DNA of 64,000 nucleotides from Armigeres subalbatus. Lineage: Eukaryota; Arthropoda; Insecta; Diptera; Culicidae. The notes beneath the pieces are model-generated. The model did not search any database. It saw nothing but the letters and a program-made list of their open reading frames with translations, and was not told the DNA's origin. A program made the translations under genes and the position numbers. Each line of letters starts with the position of its first letter. Positions within the stretch are counted from its first letter, which is position 1. Below, one piece after another: positions 12,028-22,552 of the stretch. Location of the stretch: positions 33,309,242-33,373,241 of the forward strand of contig NC_085141.1 of assembly GCF_024139115.2 (NCBI RefSeq). Reading direction: 5' to 3'.

Positions 12028-12260
12028 ACCAATTCCTACGTCAAGTTATACAACCACCATAACATAATTGAAGAAGAGGTGTGATTGAAATTGCTAGTAA
12101 ATAATTTTAATTTCATAAATAATGAAAAGTACACTTAAATACTGGGATATTCATCCTTTATTGACAAATTCTATCATACAGATTTTTTAATTGTAATACA
12201 TATGAAAAAGATTTTTTTCTTCCGAAATACAGATTTAAATGTGGCAACACTGTTTGTAGC

Positions 12261-14506
12261 ATCTCATATCCGTGCACAGTGTTGTGCCGAATCATTATCA
12301 GACGACAATGATTGACATTTTCATGTGAAAACTTTTCACCTGAAAACAGTAGGCGAGTTGTCGCCGGCGACAACTTCTCAAATTTTGTACACAAATAATA
12401 ATAAACACAGAATTTTCATTCAAACATTAAATAAGTTACTAATATAAGCCAATTGTCAACAGTCGCGTTATATCTTCTATTTGGCGTTATGATTTCATGG
12501 TAGCAAGCAAAAAGACTTCAAAATGTAACGGTAAATGCTTCAAATCAAGATACGATTTTCAAACGATTCCTAATCGCTTGCGAGTTTTTATCACTTGAAA
12601 TTTGGGGTCTTTGGGGCGTTTTGTGGTCTTGTCTAATATGAAATACATTCGTCAATTCCGCAAACTGTTTTTAATGAGGAGAAAATAATAATTTGTATCT
12701 AAATATGAGAGGTGATTGGGTTATTCTTCATGCCAATGATAAAGATTGTCAAGATGTTGTTGTTGTAACTCCAAGACAATCAACGTAATATTTTGTATTG
12801 CTTTGCTAAACATTTGACGCAAAATGACTCTATCCAAATCGGTATCATTAAATACATCTTTGTCCAAGAAGTTGCATCGAAAATATCGTGTTGCTGTAAC
12901 TCACTGACTTGTGTGTTTGCAGCCATAGCTACTCGGATACAACAGTGTGAAATTAATTTTCTTTTTTTCCCGCCTTTGTTTTGCAGGTGGTTGCAGTGTT
13001 CGACCTCTTTTGTGCTGATGAGCAGCACTGTTTAGTTTGTTTCTCTCTGTTTTCCTCGCGAATCGACTACACGAATAGGCGGTGCAACTCCCATAGATGA
13101 ACGTCATGTAGGTCACTATTCTGTGATTGGGGTGGAACCCCGGGGAGGGAGGGGGTGCGTAATTGGGAACTTGAAGATTTATTGGTTTAGGTATACCGCG
13201 TGCTTAAAGATGCTTAAGGAAATCCATTGGCTTCTAATGAACTAACGAACATCTATTGGACCCCGAATGATGTTTTCAATACCCTGCTTGGGATTCTTCC
13301 GCCTCGTGTGGTCAACTTCTCTGCACACAAGAGCCGAGGGAGCTAGCGAGATTGGCATCGTTCATGAGGGCTCGGAGTTTCGGCGGGCGATTAACAGCAA
13401 CTGGCAGGCTGATGATTAAATATTTATCCATAATAAACGACCCAACATCGTTCACAATGTTGAACAACAAACTATCGTTAAGCTGCCCTGATTTAAATGG
13501 ATCGAGGCCTACCACTAGCGAGGTATTTAGTATGTATGCAAATCGAGTTGCGTTAGGGTTTCGTAAATGAGCCGGGGCATGATTTAGAGCGCTTACCGTG
13601 GCTCCGTGATCGATCCAAGAAGGGCCAATTTAGAGATGCTATCGACACTCACCTGCGAATGGAAACGAGATAAAGATGGAAAATTAATAACCGGGTGGAT
13701 TTCAGAAAATGTTAATCAAACGAATTTTTTCTAGTCCTAACCACGGTCAATGGTATTTATGTGTCTCAAGATGAATCTAATACTTTGCGAGAGGACAGCT
13801 TGCGAGGTTTGCAAACATGTATCAACGGTTCCCCATCTGAGGAATGTCACCCCTCGCAGCGTAGTGCAGCCTCGACGGGGTCGTGAGCAGACACTAATTA
13901 TCGAACCTCAAAATCTCAGTCTTATGTCACCACCTCCTTCCGAACCGATAGACCGCCGCCGTAGGCCCTAAAATACCAGAACCTAGAGAGCAGCCGTGAA
14001 GAGATTCCTAAGGGGTTCTGGTTAGGTAATGCGCAGAAATTCTTGGGACTGGAAAAAAAAATATCACGTCACCCATAAGTATGTCCCCCTTTCGAGCGGC
14101 ACACTCACACACCCCTTCTCGATTTGAGCGCGGAGACTGGAAATCAGATTAAGTCAAATGCTGCCTGCAAACATAAAAACATTTTCTTCGCCACAATCGC
14201 TCACCCAGATCTCTGGGCAAGGGTTGACTCTCCGGTACAACGCTGGCACAGTGGAAGGAAACCGAATAGAACTCGGCGAAAATATGAACACATCATCTTC
14301 AAGACTTATCGAGGGAAAATGTTGGGAAGTTGTAGCTATTTATTCAAACGAGCACCTGAGGAGGGTTTATGATCCACCACAGCATCTCTACGAATACGGA
14401 AGGTTTGGTAAGTGGACAGTTAGATCTGTTAATGTGTTAAAGGTTTGTAATAAAACTCATAGATTTTTTTTAATTGTTTCATAATCCAGCGTTTGAACAA
14501 AAATTC
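12261..14506. other. Non-coding, no gene recognised
   Basis: Moderately GC-rich patches at 13250-13600 and 13800-14000 are unlike the AT-rich flanks and could be single-copy host DNA such as intron or regulatory sequence. I find no reading frame that I recognise. An open frame at 14158-14411 ending in GGTTTGGTAAGTGG, a donor-like site, is noted as a finding. Confidence 0.35.
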
Positions 14507-14508
14507 TA

Positions 14509-14697
14509 GGGGAAAAGACGGCTTTGGCAGGTTTTGTTCTATTATTGGCAGGGAGGTTTTGTCGACCAAATTTTATGAAATTTGGCCACAATATTCTTTG
14601 ATATGCAAAGAATGTTTAGGCCAAATTTAAGCCTAGTCAGTCATAAAAAAATCCCTACCAATAATAGAACAAAACCTGCCAAAGCCGTCATTCCCCC
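14509..14697. mobile_element. Palindromic MITE, TA-flanked (copy 1)
   Basis: The inverted arms begin GGGGAAAAGACGGCTTTGG and end with the complement, running about 45 bases each through TTCTATTATTGGCAGGG. TA flanks both ends (14507-14508 and 14698-14699). The same family lies at 41283-41473 in the opposite orientation. TA duplications fit the Tc1/mariner group. Confidence 0.8.
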
Positions 14698-14833
14698 TAT
14701 ATCGTATTACTTTGGAACGGCTTATTTTTTTATCGAAAAATGAGCAAGGTTTGTACTGCTCGGTGTTGGGCCACTTGGTCGAACGCTATTTGTCCGGATG
14801 CCGTTTGGCCGAATAGTTTTAAAAAAAATCCCT

Positions 14834-15045
14834 ACACACTCAGTTCAGCTCAGCATTTTTTGCATCTTTTACCGAGATCCGCACAGCCGAGCGCTCGGTT
14901 CCTGACTTTCTGCTGATATCTCAGGTGAAAAAGTAGTTTATTTGCTGCGGCACTCAAAGAAGCCGCTGTACTCATACGTCCATTCAGCTGACATTTCAGC
15001 AAAAGAACGTAAACCGAGAATCGCACAGCCGAGATCGGTGAAAAA
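14834..15045. mobile_element. Possible MITE with repeated CCGAGA...CACAGCCGAG motif
   Basis: ACCGAGATCCGCACAGCCGA at 14871 is nearly repeated as ACCGAGAATCGCACAGCCGA at 15012. CACTCAGTTCAGCTCAGC marks the left side. Similar CTCGGTAAA or CCGAGCTCAG text occurs at 56200-56510. Ends are not defined. Confidence 0.35.
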
Positions 15046-15104
15046 AAAGTCGACAAAAATCGAACGATTGAAAAAAAAAATGACTTTTCTTAGAAGTAAG
15101 TTGA

Positions 15105-15286
15105 GGGTAGCGGAAAGATAGAAGCGAAAAGAGGGAAGTGAGAAATGATAAGTGAAAAGCGAGAAGTAAGAATTGAGAAGCAAGAAGTGGGAAGGGAAAA
15201 ATGAGGAATGAGAAGTTAGAGGTAAGATATGAGAAGTGAGTAGTGAGAGGTGAGAAGTGTGAGAGAGATATGAGAAGTGAGAAGCA
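15105..15286. repeat. GAGAAGTGA-type minisatellite, block 1
   Basis: Purine-rich degenerate units of about 8-10 bases around GAGAAGTGAG or GAGAAGTAAG. Two more blocks of the same type are at 16382-16480 and 17083-17345, all in the same orientation. Confidence 0.75.
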
Positions 15287-15438
15287 GTGTTGGTAGAATC
15301 GTGCTCAAATCTCACTCATCGAAGCCTCATGTGCGAGCTGACTTCTCTTGCGATTCTTTAGAGAGAGCATTGCGCATGAGTTTTTCACGCAGAATCGCAT
15401 CGTTTTTTGTTTATGTACATGGATTTATTGAATCTATG

Positions 15439-15658
15439 ACAAAAAGTCGAAAGACATAACGTCGAAAGGACAAAAGGTCGAAAGACAAAAGGTCGAAAGA
15501 CAAAAGGTCGAAAGACAAAAGGTCGAAAGACAAAAGGTCGAAAAGACAAAAGGTCGAAAGGACAAAAGGTCGAAAAGACAAAACGTCGAAAGGGACAGAA
15601 GGTCGAAAGGTACAAAAGGTCGAAAAGGACAAAAGGTCGAAAGGGACAAAATTTCGAT
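15439..15658. repeat. Minisatellite, 15-17 bp unit ACAAAAGGTCGAAAG
   Basis: About 13 consecutive units of (G)ACAAAAGGTCGAAAG with one- or two-base length changes. The complement CCTTTTGACCTTTTGTCC appears once at 16148-16165, about 0.5 kb away. The block from 15439 to about 16190 may therefore be one element with this motif at both ends in inverted orientation. The open frames encoding FRPFV repeats across it are a by-product of the 15-base period. Confidence 0.8.
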
Positions 15659-16381
15659 CAATAACAAGTTGATAACAAGTTGGGTGTTTGTGCTATGAAT
15701 TTAAACTTCAAGCAGGAATAATAACACACTCATCTCATTAATCAAAGTTGAAGAATGAGCCATTTTCAAAGAAGGAGAAATTCCTATGAAACAATATTAT
15801 GAATGTCTAGATAGTTAGAGATAAAGCAGATTGTTGATTTTGGAAATGAATAAAACTTGTATTGCGCGAGACCGAGTTATTCTATACAGTTGGTGAAAAA
15901 AAATTCCTTTTATTTTTCACTATTTTAAACAATTAAATAAAATGCATTTAATGAGTGCAAATAATAGATTAATATCAAGGTTTTCTGAATGTTACTTCGA
16001 TCTGGCAAAATGGGGCATTGATGTATTTAATGTATGGCGTGTGCCATTTTGACAGATCGATGTGATATTTAGAAAACCCAAACATCCATCCTTTAGTTGT
16101 ACTCACTGAAAGAATTTTAATTAAAAATTGTGTAATTTTGATCTTATCCTTTTGACCTTTTGTCCCTAACCCGGATTTATTGTCCATTGTTTTAAGTAAA
16201 GAAAGTTATTCCGAAGACTTTAACGAAGAAGAGAACACGCAGAAATCACGCAATGATGCAAATCGCGAATCGAATCATGGACTATTCTCTGGGTCATGAG
16301 TCGGGTGGGGTTTGAATCGCGCTTGATTTGATTCGTGGATGAGATTTAAGAATTTGAGTTTATACCAACACCAGTGCACTG

Positions 16382-16480
16382 GTGAGAAGTAGAAAATGAG
16401 AAGTAAAATTAGACAAATTAGAAGTGGAAAGTCAGAGAGAGAAGTAAGAATAGAGAAGTGTGAAGTGCGAAATGGGAAGA
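16382..16480. repeat. GAGAAGTGA-type minisatellite, block 2
   Basis: Same degenerate purine-rich unit as block 1. It lies immediately 3' of the RpL9 pseudogene as read on the minus strand. Confidence 0.7.
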
Positions 16481-16536
16481 ACCTTCATTCTCTTCCATCC
16501 TTATTACAAGAAACAAAATCATTTACGCGCAACCCC

Positions 16537-17062
16537 TTATTCCTCATCCTGCAAAACAGTTGTCTTCTCCGACACGTAAAGACCGTCCAAGAACTTACGG
16601 ATATCCTTGTTCAGGACAGTGGTCGACTGCTGGATGAGTGCGGCGGACAGAAAAGCGGCTTCAATGTCGTTACCCTCTAGAACCAGTTAGTCCTTTTGCT
16701 TGGCCGAGTTCACGACATATACTTCAGGCTGCATCCGGATACGGCGGATATGCTTCTTTCCAAGGAAATTACAGATTTCTATCAGGCTGTTGTTTTTGCT
16801 GATAACACAGTTGATGAAAAAATGGGCATGTACGGCACGCATTTTGCATTGGAATCCTTAAGTCACACCTTGATCATGTTTTCGATGTGCAAGCAAACGG
16901 TCCTTACAGAAGCGATTTCCTTGTTGGCCCCAAACCACTTCTCAATCATCAGCTTCTTCCTGGACACCTTGTAGATATTCATGGCCAAGTGTCGGAAGCT
17001 CTTGGAAAGCTTTCCGAGGGAGCCGGGATGGTGACCGTCTGATTTGAGTTGATCGTTCGCAT
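16537..17062 (-). pseudogene. RpL9: Processed pseudogene of ribosomal protein L9 (eL/uL6 family)
   Basis: Read on the minus strand from ATG at 17062, the protein begins MRTINSNQTVTIP. A deletion of about 45 bases with a frameshift then leads to FRHLAMNIYKVSRKKLMIEK and ASVRTVCLHIENMIK. A one-base loss after MIK is followed by [69 protein letters not shown] and QDEE then TAA at 16539. Two in-frame TAA stops replace tyrosine and glutamate codons. Cytosolic RpL9 is normally about 190 codons; this copy spans 526 bases and has no introns, so it is a reverse-transcribed copy. No poly(A) tail survives: GAGAAGTGA minisatellite adjoins both sides. Confidence 0.92.
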
Positions 17063-17082
17063 TTTGGTACAAGACGCTTGAG

Positions 17083-17345
17083 AATCAAACCGGAAAAGAA
17101 GGAAAGTGAGAATAAAACCGGAAAAGAAGAGACAAATGAGAATTAAGATGTAAGAATCAAGAAATGAAAAGTGGAAAGTGGAAAAGTGGAAGATGCAAAT
17201 AAGAATAGAGAAGTATGAAGTGAGAAGCAAGAAATGCGAAGTGAGAAGTAAGAAGAGAGAAGAGAGAAGTGCTAAGTACAAAGTGAGAAGAGAATAGAGA
17301 GGTGAGACGAAATGAGAAGTGGAAAGAGAAAAGTCAAAAGTGAGT
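17083..17345. repeat. GAGAAGTGA-type minisatellite, block 3
   Basis: Degenerate AGTGAGAAG / GGAAAGTG units that begin about 20 bases upstream of the pseudogene start codon, in the same orientation as blocks 1 and 2. Confidence 0.75.
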
Positions 17346-18023
17346 AGTGTGCTTAGCGTAGCATAGCTTTGACTGACTGTACATATATGAATCAACTGAA
17401 CGGCTGACTGGGATAAGTCAATCATTCTCACTGTGCAAGTTTCAGTAACTCAATAAATACAAAGATCAATAACGGTCATGTACTTACAGTCAGTCAGGAA
17501 AAAGTAAGGAACATTAGTAGGTGATTTTTGCTATTTAGTGGCCGTGTTTACCTCTGCGTCTCCACAAAAATCACAGGAAGGAACATTTGTTAATGGGTAG
17601 GTATCGTTGAGTCTGGATCAGTACTGCAAAAGATCGTGATCGTCATAAGACAGAGAGCAAAGCGCCTTTTTCTATTTCAGGCGACCAAATGAAATAATCG
17701 TGGGTTCTTTGATCAATTTCGCATGAAAGGCAGTCATGAGAGGATATTGTGCGTTATTTAAAAAATAAAATTTCTCAATGACTCTTATAGATGAATGCAT
17801 TGAATAGTCACTAGTCGATAAATTAATCATATTCCTTTAATGCACCGAGTTGAAAGTGGTAATAAACACAAAAATTAAGAAGATATTGCACACTTTCATG
17901 CCCTGTCCCGAAACAAATATTTTTTTGAAATATTTGTCGCATGCCATTCATTCTTTGCGTTTCTATAGATATTGAAAGGGTCAGATATGTAAACATCGCA
18001 TGACGTTTCTAATTTAAAATATT
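17346..18023. other. Non-coding, nothing recognised
   Basis: AT-rich sequence with no gene, tRNA-like text or clear repeat. Confidence 0.4.
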
Positions 18024-18110
18024 ATTATTATATTATTATTATAATCTTTATTAAAGAGGTTTTTAGCCCAAGGCTAGTTCACCTCCGTAATTGAAAATAA
18101 AAAAATGCAA
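18024..18110 (-). repeat. Possible LINE or SINE 3' end with (TAA)n tail
   Basis: On the minus strand GAGGTGAACTAGCCTTGGGC leads to TTTAATAAAGATT and then a TAATAATAATA run. The layout fits a retroelement 3' end with a TAA-repeat tail; the family is not identified. Confidence 0.35.
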
Positions 18111-18723
18111 ACTGGTCTGGATTCACTCTGATAAGTGATGTGACCATCAGAGCATTTTAAACAATAATATGAGTAAGCAATAATTAATCGATTTATCGAC
18201 CTAGCAGACCAAATATAACGATGGTCACGCAGTCCAATATAAAACGCGAGCAAATGCGCATTGAAGGCTTTACTTTCTCATTCATTTACTCATCCGCACA
18301 AAGCAGAACCAAACATTTATATGGTAGCACGATCGTTCTGCCTTCAATATAAACAATTTACGCGAACTAATTTATATTTTTTTGTGTCTTGATTAAGGAG
18401 ACTTTCAGCAATTTATTTAAGTTTCGCCCACACAAAACAGTACTACGCTAGTAACATTTTGGGTTTATTATGGTTTTATAACATTCTTGTAGAGTAAATT
18501 ATGGTCTTCAAGAGCGTTATAAAACTTAAAATGTTACTTGGGTAAGCACGTAGAACCGCGCCCGTTATGAAACACGTTCAATCGCGACTCCCAATTAATT
18601 GTCTGCACTTTGATGCACACATTATTTTTTTCACCTCGCGTTCTCTCGGACTAGCTGGCGTGCCCAGCACCAACACGATCGTTTCCACTCCAATTAATTT
18701 ACCTCATTTCATTGCCAAAATTA
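18111..18723. other. Non-coding, nothing recognised
   Basis: No supported gene or repeat. The text around 18440-18545 contains AACATTTTGGGTTT and an approximate later complement AAACTTAAAATGTT, a weak hairpin. Confidence 0.35.
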
Positions 18724-18952
18724 ATTCTTCCCTGGTACTTCCTTCTTCCTTATTCCTTTTCCCTTCATCCTTCTTCCTTTATCCTTCTTTCTTCTTCCTC
18801 ATTTTTCTACCTTCTTACTTCTATTTTCTTTTGTCTTCTTCCTTTTTTATCTTTTTTCCTTTTTTTTACTCCTTCTTCATTTTTTCTTGCTTACCTATTT
18901 CTTCTTCCTTATTTCCTCTTTCATTGCTCTTTTTTTATTCTTTTCTTTATTT
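18724..18952. repeat. Polypyrimidine tract (TTCTTCC-rich)
   Basis: Nearly uninterrupted T/C sequence of about 230 bases. A similar tract continues at 19557-19640 on the other side of the SINE, which suggests the SINE landed in a longer tract. Confidence 0.8.
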
Positions 18953-18954
18953 GG

Positions 18955-19557
18955 TAGGCACTCTGTGTTACTTAACCGCTACTGTGCCGGAATCCACACA
19001 GAATCTAGTCAGTCGTCATCAGGCAGCTGTGCACAATACGCCACCGCATAGGCTGCGCATCCGGCGACTGACGAGGGTTTTGGTGAAGGGGCTGGGAATC
19101 GAACCCATGACTATTCGCTTGTAATGCAACGTACACACCAGTCAAGCAGTTTGACGAACATTGACTCCACCCCCAAGAAAACGCTTCGGTTGCTGCTTTG
19201 TTTGAACGTGTGTGAAGTTGTTCGAACAACCATTTGACAGTTAGCGGCTCGGTTGGAAAAAATTAAAACGGTTTGATTTTGGTTTGAGTTGTCGGGGCGG
19301 AGTCAAGGTTCGCCGAACATGTTTGAGCATTTGTAGTGAAGTTGCATAAACCCCCATATATTTTTTGATGGTTGGTGCTCAAGTTGGCGCTTCGGTCGTT
19401 CGTGTGTGATATTGTTGGTCGAATAAATTGATTGTTCGTGTCGCTGTTGGTGAAACTTGATGAATGTTTGAATAAACGAGAGGTGGAGTCAATGTTGGTC
19501 AAACTGCTTGACCGTGTGTACGTTCCATAAGGCGAACGTGAAGCCAACTACGCTACG
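18955..19557 (-). mobile_element. tRNA-derived SINE, head split by a MITE
   Basis: On the minus strand the tRNA part starts CGTAGCGTAGTTGGC (from about 19557) and reaches the anticodon region TTCGCCTTA before the inserted element (19125-19527). It resumes AAGCGAATAGTCATGG, then GGTTCGATTCCCAGCCCC (box B, about 19108-19091) and a non-tRNA body to about 18955. Joining the two sides gives an anticodon arm with a five-base stem and loop CTTATAA, anticodon UAU (isoleucine type), and a normal T arm. Box A and box B positions fit a Pol III promoter. Confidence 0.7.
19125..19527. mobile_element. TAA-flanked MITE (PIF/Harbinger-like) inside the SINE
   Basis: The ends TGCAACGTACACAC and GTGTGTACGTTCCA form inverted repeats that continue through CAAGCAGTTTGAC and ATTGACTCCACC, about 46 bases per arm. 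TAA flanks both sides (19122-19124 and 19528-19530). A 3-bp TWA duplication is typical of PIF/Harbinger elements. No transposase is present. Its GACTCCACCCCCAAGAAA core is shared with the element at 25780-25968. Confidence 0.75.
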
Positions 19558-19640
19558 CTTTCATTGTTCTTCTTCCTTATTCTTTTTTTTGCTTTTTCCT
19601 CCTCTCTTTACTTTTTCTTCCACATCCTTTTCTCCTTATT

Positions 19641-20450
19641 CCTCAATACTCACCACTAAGTATCTTGTTTCTCACTTCCCAATTGCCATTGAGAATCACA
19701 GTTCAAGGCATGTTGTAATGTTGTCGGGATATTGAACTTAGGTTGAAATAAAATTTAAAAGCTTTAGATGTTTTGATTTTTTTAAGCAAAATCTTTTGTA
19801 AATACATTTTGAAATTAGTTTTGATTATTGTAATTAAAGTTAATAGTTTTTGACGTTTTTATTCTTTTAAGCAAAGTAATAAATAAATTGAATTAAAAAT
19901 TATTATTATTTTTGTAAGTTAATTATTTTGTTTTTTGAATATATTTATTTTCTTTTGAATTCATTTAGCTCGGACGTTTTTTTACCTTTTAAGTAAAATA
20001 ATGATTGAATTCGTTAATCGATTCGAAATCTAAAGCGAGATCGAAATATAATCTTTGCCTGACTACTTGACTGTGTTGTGTAATGAAACGTTTCGTGCGG
20101 TTTGTGTTTCGGCTGAGCAAAGTGCTATGTGGTATACTACTTCAGTGAGTGCAGCAATGACTGAAAGTATAGAGCACTTTTTCAACCATTTGCTTAAATC
20201 AAGAAAGGCGCCAAATTGCTTTTGCCATTCGAAAATCGGTAAAGAATAAGCAATTGTCCTTCAAGATTTCCTGAAGGGTAGAACTCTTGAGCTCGTTCAT
20301 TTTCACTCGCACTAGAGGACTTGCGTTGGACTGTCCTAGAACCACCCGTATGCTACAAACCCCGGTGATCAGGTTCCGAGAGGGCGGTCCCCGTACGTCG
20401 CTAATTATCGTACGTTGGACCGAACCCGAACCGAGAGTTAGTCTCTTTTT
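19641..20450. other. AT-rich non-coding DNA
   Basis: Very AT-rich to about 20040, then mixed composition. No gene or repeat recognised. Direct evidence for function is absent. Confidence 0.35.
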
Positions 20451-20644
20451 TTAGTCCTCGCCCAGTAGCTCGACGGAACGGTATTCCGGACGCTCTCGAG
20501 GATCGAAAATTGGAAGTTTTTCTTCCAGCCGCCACTCCTTCCGCAATTCGGCCATTTTGGGCACGAGTTCACGCCGCCGTCTTGTGAAGCGGTGATCGCC
20601 CACTGGCAAGCCGCCATTAACTCGACGCTCCGGAGACAACGACG
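20451..20644 (-). CDS. Unrecognised partial open frame cut by a hAT-like terminus
   Basis: The minus-strand frame runs from the element boundary (20644) as ASLSPERRVNGGLPVGD, continues through RRRRELVPKMAELRKEWR and PIFDPRERPEYRSVELLGED, and stops at TAA (20453-20451). It is GC-rich, with more G/C than A/T at third codon positions by hand count, and rich in charged residues, unlike the AT-rich surroundings. It could be the last coding exon of a host gene, a gene fragment, or chance. I do not recognise the protein. The hAT-like inverted repeat begins at the next base, so an upstream part would have been displaced. Confidence 0.3.
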
Positions 20645-20899
20645 CATGGGCGTAGCCATGATTTCGATAAGGGTGAGGGGCAAATTTTTTAGGTCTTACG
20701 AATCGTAGTTCTATAGTAGTTTTATAAAAACACATGAATATTAGTGCTTGGTACTTTTTCCTTCTAAGTTCCAAACACTTTGAAACCAAATCCACAACCA
20801 ACAGTAAAGGCCGGATCACAATAGCGCGTTGCGCGTCAGCGTTGAAGTCAGCGTTTTGTACTAAAACGCAACGCCAATAAACGTGACGCATTCACGCCC

Positions 20900-22165
20900 G
20901 GATTCTTTAGGAATGCCTCCAGCAACTTCTTCGGCAATGTCTTCAGGAATTCCACCATCAATTTCGCCGGGAATTGATCCGAAAATTCCACCATTATTTA
21001 CTCCAAGAAATCCTCCACGAATTCCTTTATAAGTTCTGCAAGGAATTCTTCAGATAATTCTTTCGTGCTATGCTCCGGAAGGTCCTCTGATGATGATGAT
21101 GGTCCAGATACATACCTTTACAAAGGTTTCAGCTAGACTAGATTTGTCTACAAGATGAATTATCTAATATTTTTTCCGAGAATTCTGCTGATAGTTTCAA
21201 TTCATCCGGGAGTTTCTCCGGAAGTTCCTCCGGGAGTTCCATCAGTAGCTCTTCCAGGAAGCCATTTAGGCTTTTTTCAGGAAATCATTAATGCTTTCTT
21301 CAGAAATCTAACTGGAAATTCCTCCCGAATTTCTTCCGAAGGTTTATCTGGGAGTTCCTCCGGGAGGTCGTCTACGAATTCTTCTATGAGTTTCTCCTGA
21401 AATTCCTCCAAGAGTTCTTACGGGAGCTCCTCCGGCAGTTAAAACGGGAATTCTTCCGGGAGATCCACCGGCAGTTTGTATGAGTATTTCTTCGGGATTT
21501 TCACCGTCAGTTCCTCCGGGTGTTCCTCTGAGAAGGAACTCCCGGAGTAATTTCCAGAGGAACTCCCAGTGGAATTTCTGGAGAAATTCCAGAAAAAAAT
21601 ATCAGAAGAATTTTCGGAGGAACTGCTGGTGGAACTTCTGGATGAATTTCTTGAAGAACTACAGGAAGAATTTCCGGAGGAAATCCTGGAGGAACTCTCG
21701 TAAGAACTCCTGGATGAACTCCCAAATGAACTTCCGTAAGAATTCCAGGAGGAACTACTGGAAAAATTCTTAAAGGACCTCCCGGACGAACTCCCAGAGA
21801 AATTCTCCGAGGAACTTCTGGAGGAGTTTGTAGATAAAGCCTAAATGAATTCCTGAAAGAAAGCCTGAATGAATTCCTGGAGGAACTACTGGTGGAACTC
21901 CCGGAGGAATTTTCAGAGGAACAGCCGGTGGAATACCCGGAGTTGAATTTCTAGAGGAACTTCCGAAATCCCATTTCTCTTGAAATTCCTGCCAAATATC
22001 CTCCAGGAATTCCCTGTGAAGTTCCTGGAGGGATTACCAGAGGAACTCTTGGAAAAACTGCTGGAGGAGCTCCAGGAGGAACTCCCACAAGCACTTCCGG
22101 AGAAATTCCCACATGGAAGTCCTGAAATAATTCTTGGAGAAGCTCATGAAGGAATTCCCGGAAAA
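20900..22165. repeat. Inverted degenerate 15-bp minisatellite
   Basis: Pyrimidine-rich units read TTCCTCCGGGAGTTC until about 21525, and the reverse-complement units GAGGAACTCCCGGAG follow. Open frames with EEFPE-like or RNSRK-like five-residue repeats on both strands result from the 15-base period and the GGAATTCC palindrome; they are not evidence of a protein. Confidence 0.8.
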
Positions 22166-22169
22166 AAAA

Positions 22170-22200
<31 letters not shown>

Positions 22201-22368
22201 ATTGGCATTACATCCCCATACTGGGACAGAGCCGCCTCGCAGCTTAGTGTTCATTAAGCACTTCCACAGTTATTAACTGCGAGGTTTCTAAGCCAGGTTA
22301 CTATTTTTGCATTCGTATATCATGAGGCTAGCACGATGATACTTTTATGCCCAGAGAAGTTGAGACAA
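22170..22368 (-). mobile_element. 5'-truncated Feilai-like SINE
   Basis: On the minus strand it runs from TCTCAACTTCTCTGGGCAT through AACCTCGCAGTTAATAACTG and GCTGCGAGGCGGCTCTGTCC to an (AAG)n tail at 22170-22200. It matches the 3' two-thirds of the complete copy at 42931-43220 and lacks the tRNA head. Confidence 0.85.
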
Positions 22369-22552
22369 GGAATTAAATCCCTTCAGGAATTTCTCCGGGA
22401 ATTTTTTCGCGGAATTGTCCTAGAATTCTTCCCGGACTCGGAATTTACTTGGAATTCTTGAGCCCGAAATGTTTCGAGTTGTTTTGAACTTTCATATATT
22501 ATGGATCCTGAATACCCGTATAATTTTTCTGAGAATCTTTTGAATTTCCTTT

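Larger units (their letters stand above)
6695..12252. mobile_element. hAT-type element (8-bp TSD), split by a Jockey LINE
   Basis: The ends are CAGTGTTGCCACA at 6695 and its reverse complement TGTGGCAACACTG ending at 12252. The eight bases TTTGTAGC precede the left end (6687-6694) and follow the right end (12253-12260), which is a perfect 8-bp target duplication. CAGNG termini with 8-bp duplications are characteristic of the hAT superfamily. Without the nested LINE the element is about 1.0 kb, too short for a transposase, so it is non-autonomous. The motif ACAGATTTTT recurs near the left end and its complement near the right end, as expected for subterminal transposase-binding repeats. Confidence 0.88.
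20645..22552. mobile_element. hAT-like element with 15-bp minisatellite arms (copy A, truncated)
   Basis: The left end CATGGGCGTAGCCATGATTT matches the inverted right end of the complete copy at 37739-41611, and homology continues through TTTTATAAAAACACATGAA. The interior is a degenerate 15-base minisatellite (TTCCTCCGGGAGTTC) on the plus strand to about 21525, then its complement to about 22165. Unique internal stretches such as GATGATGATGATGGTCCAG (21084) and CCCATTTCTCTTG (21970) also occur in the other copy. Homology fades after GAATCTTTTGAATTTC near 22552, before any right terminus. A SINE fragment is nested at 22170-22368. Confidence 0.7.

Noticed and set aside
15385..15667. Minus-strand frames encoding FRPFVFRPFV or LSTFCLSTFC repeats
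   Set aside because: They are translations of the 15-17 bp ACAAAAGGTCGAAAG minisatellite in several frames.
18567..19124. 185-residue plus-strand frame rich in F, S and L
   Set aside because: It runs through the polypyrimidine tract and the antisense strand of a SINE; not a gene.
21480..22276. Long frames with NSRKN or EELPE repeats at 21.5 and 38-40 kb
   Set aside because: They result from the 15-base period of the GGAATTC minisatellite; both strands and several frames are open alike.
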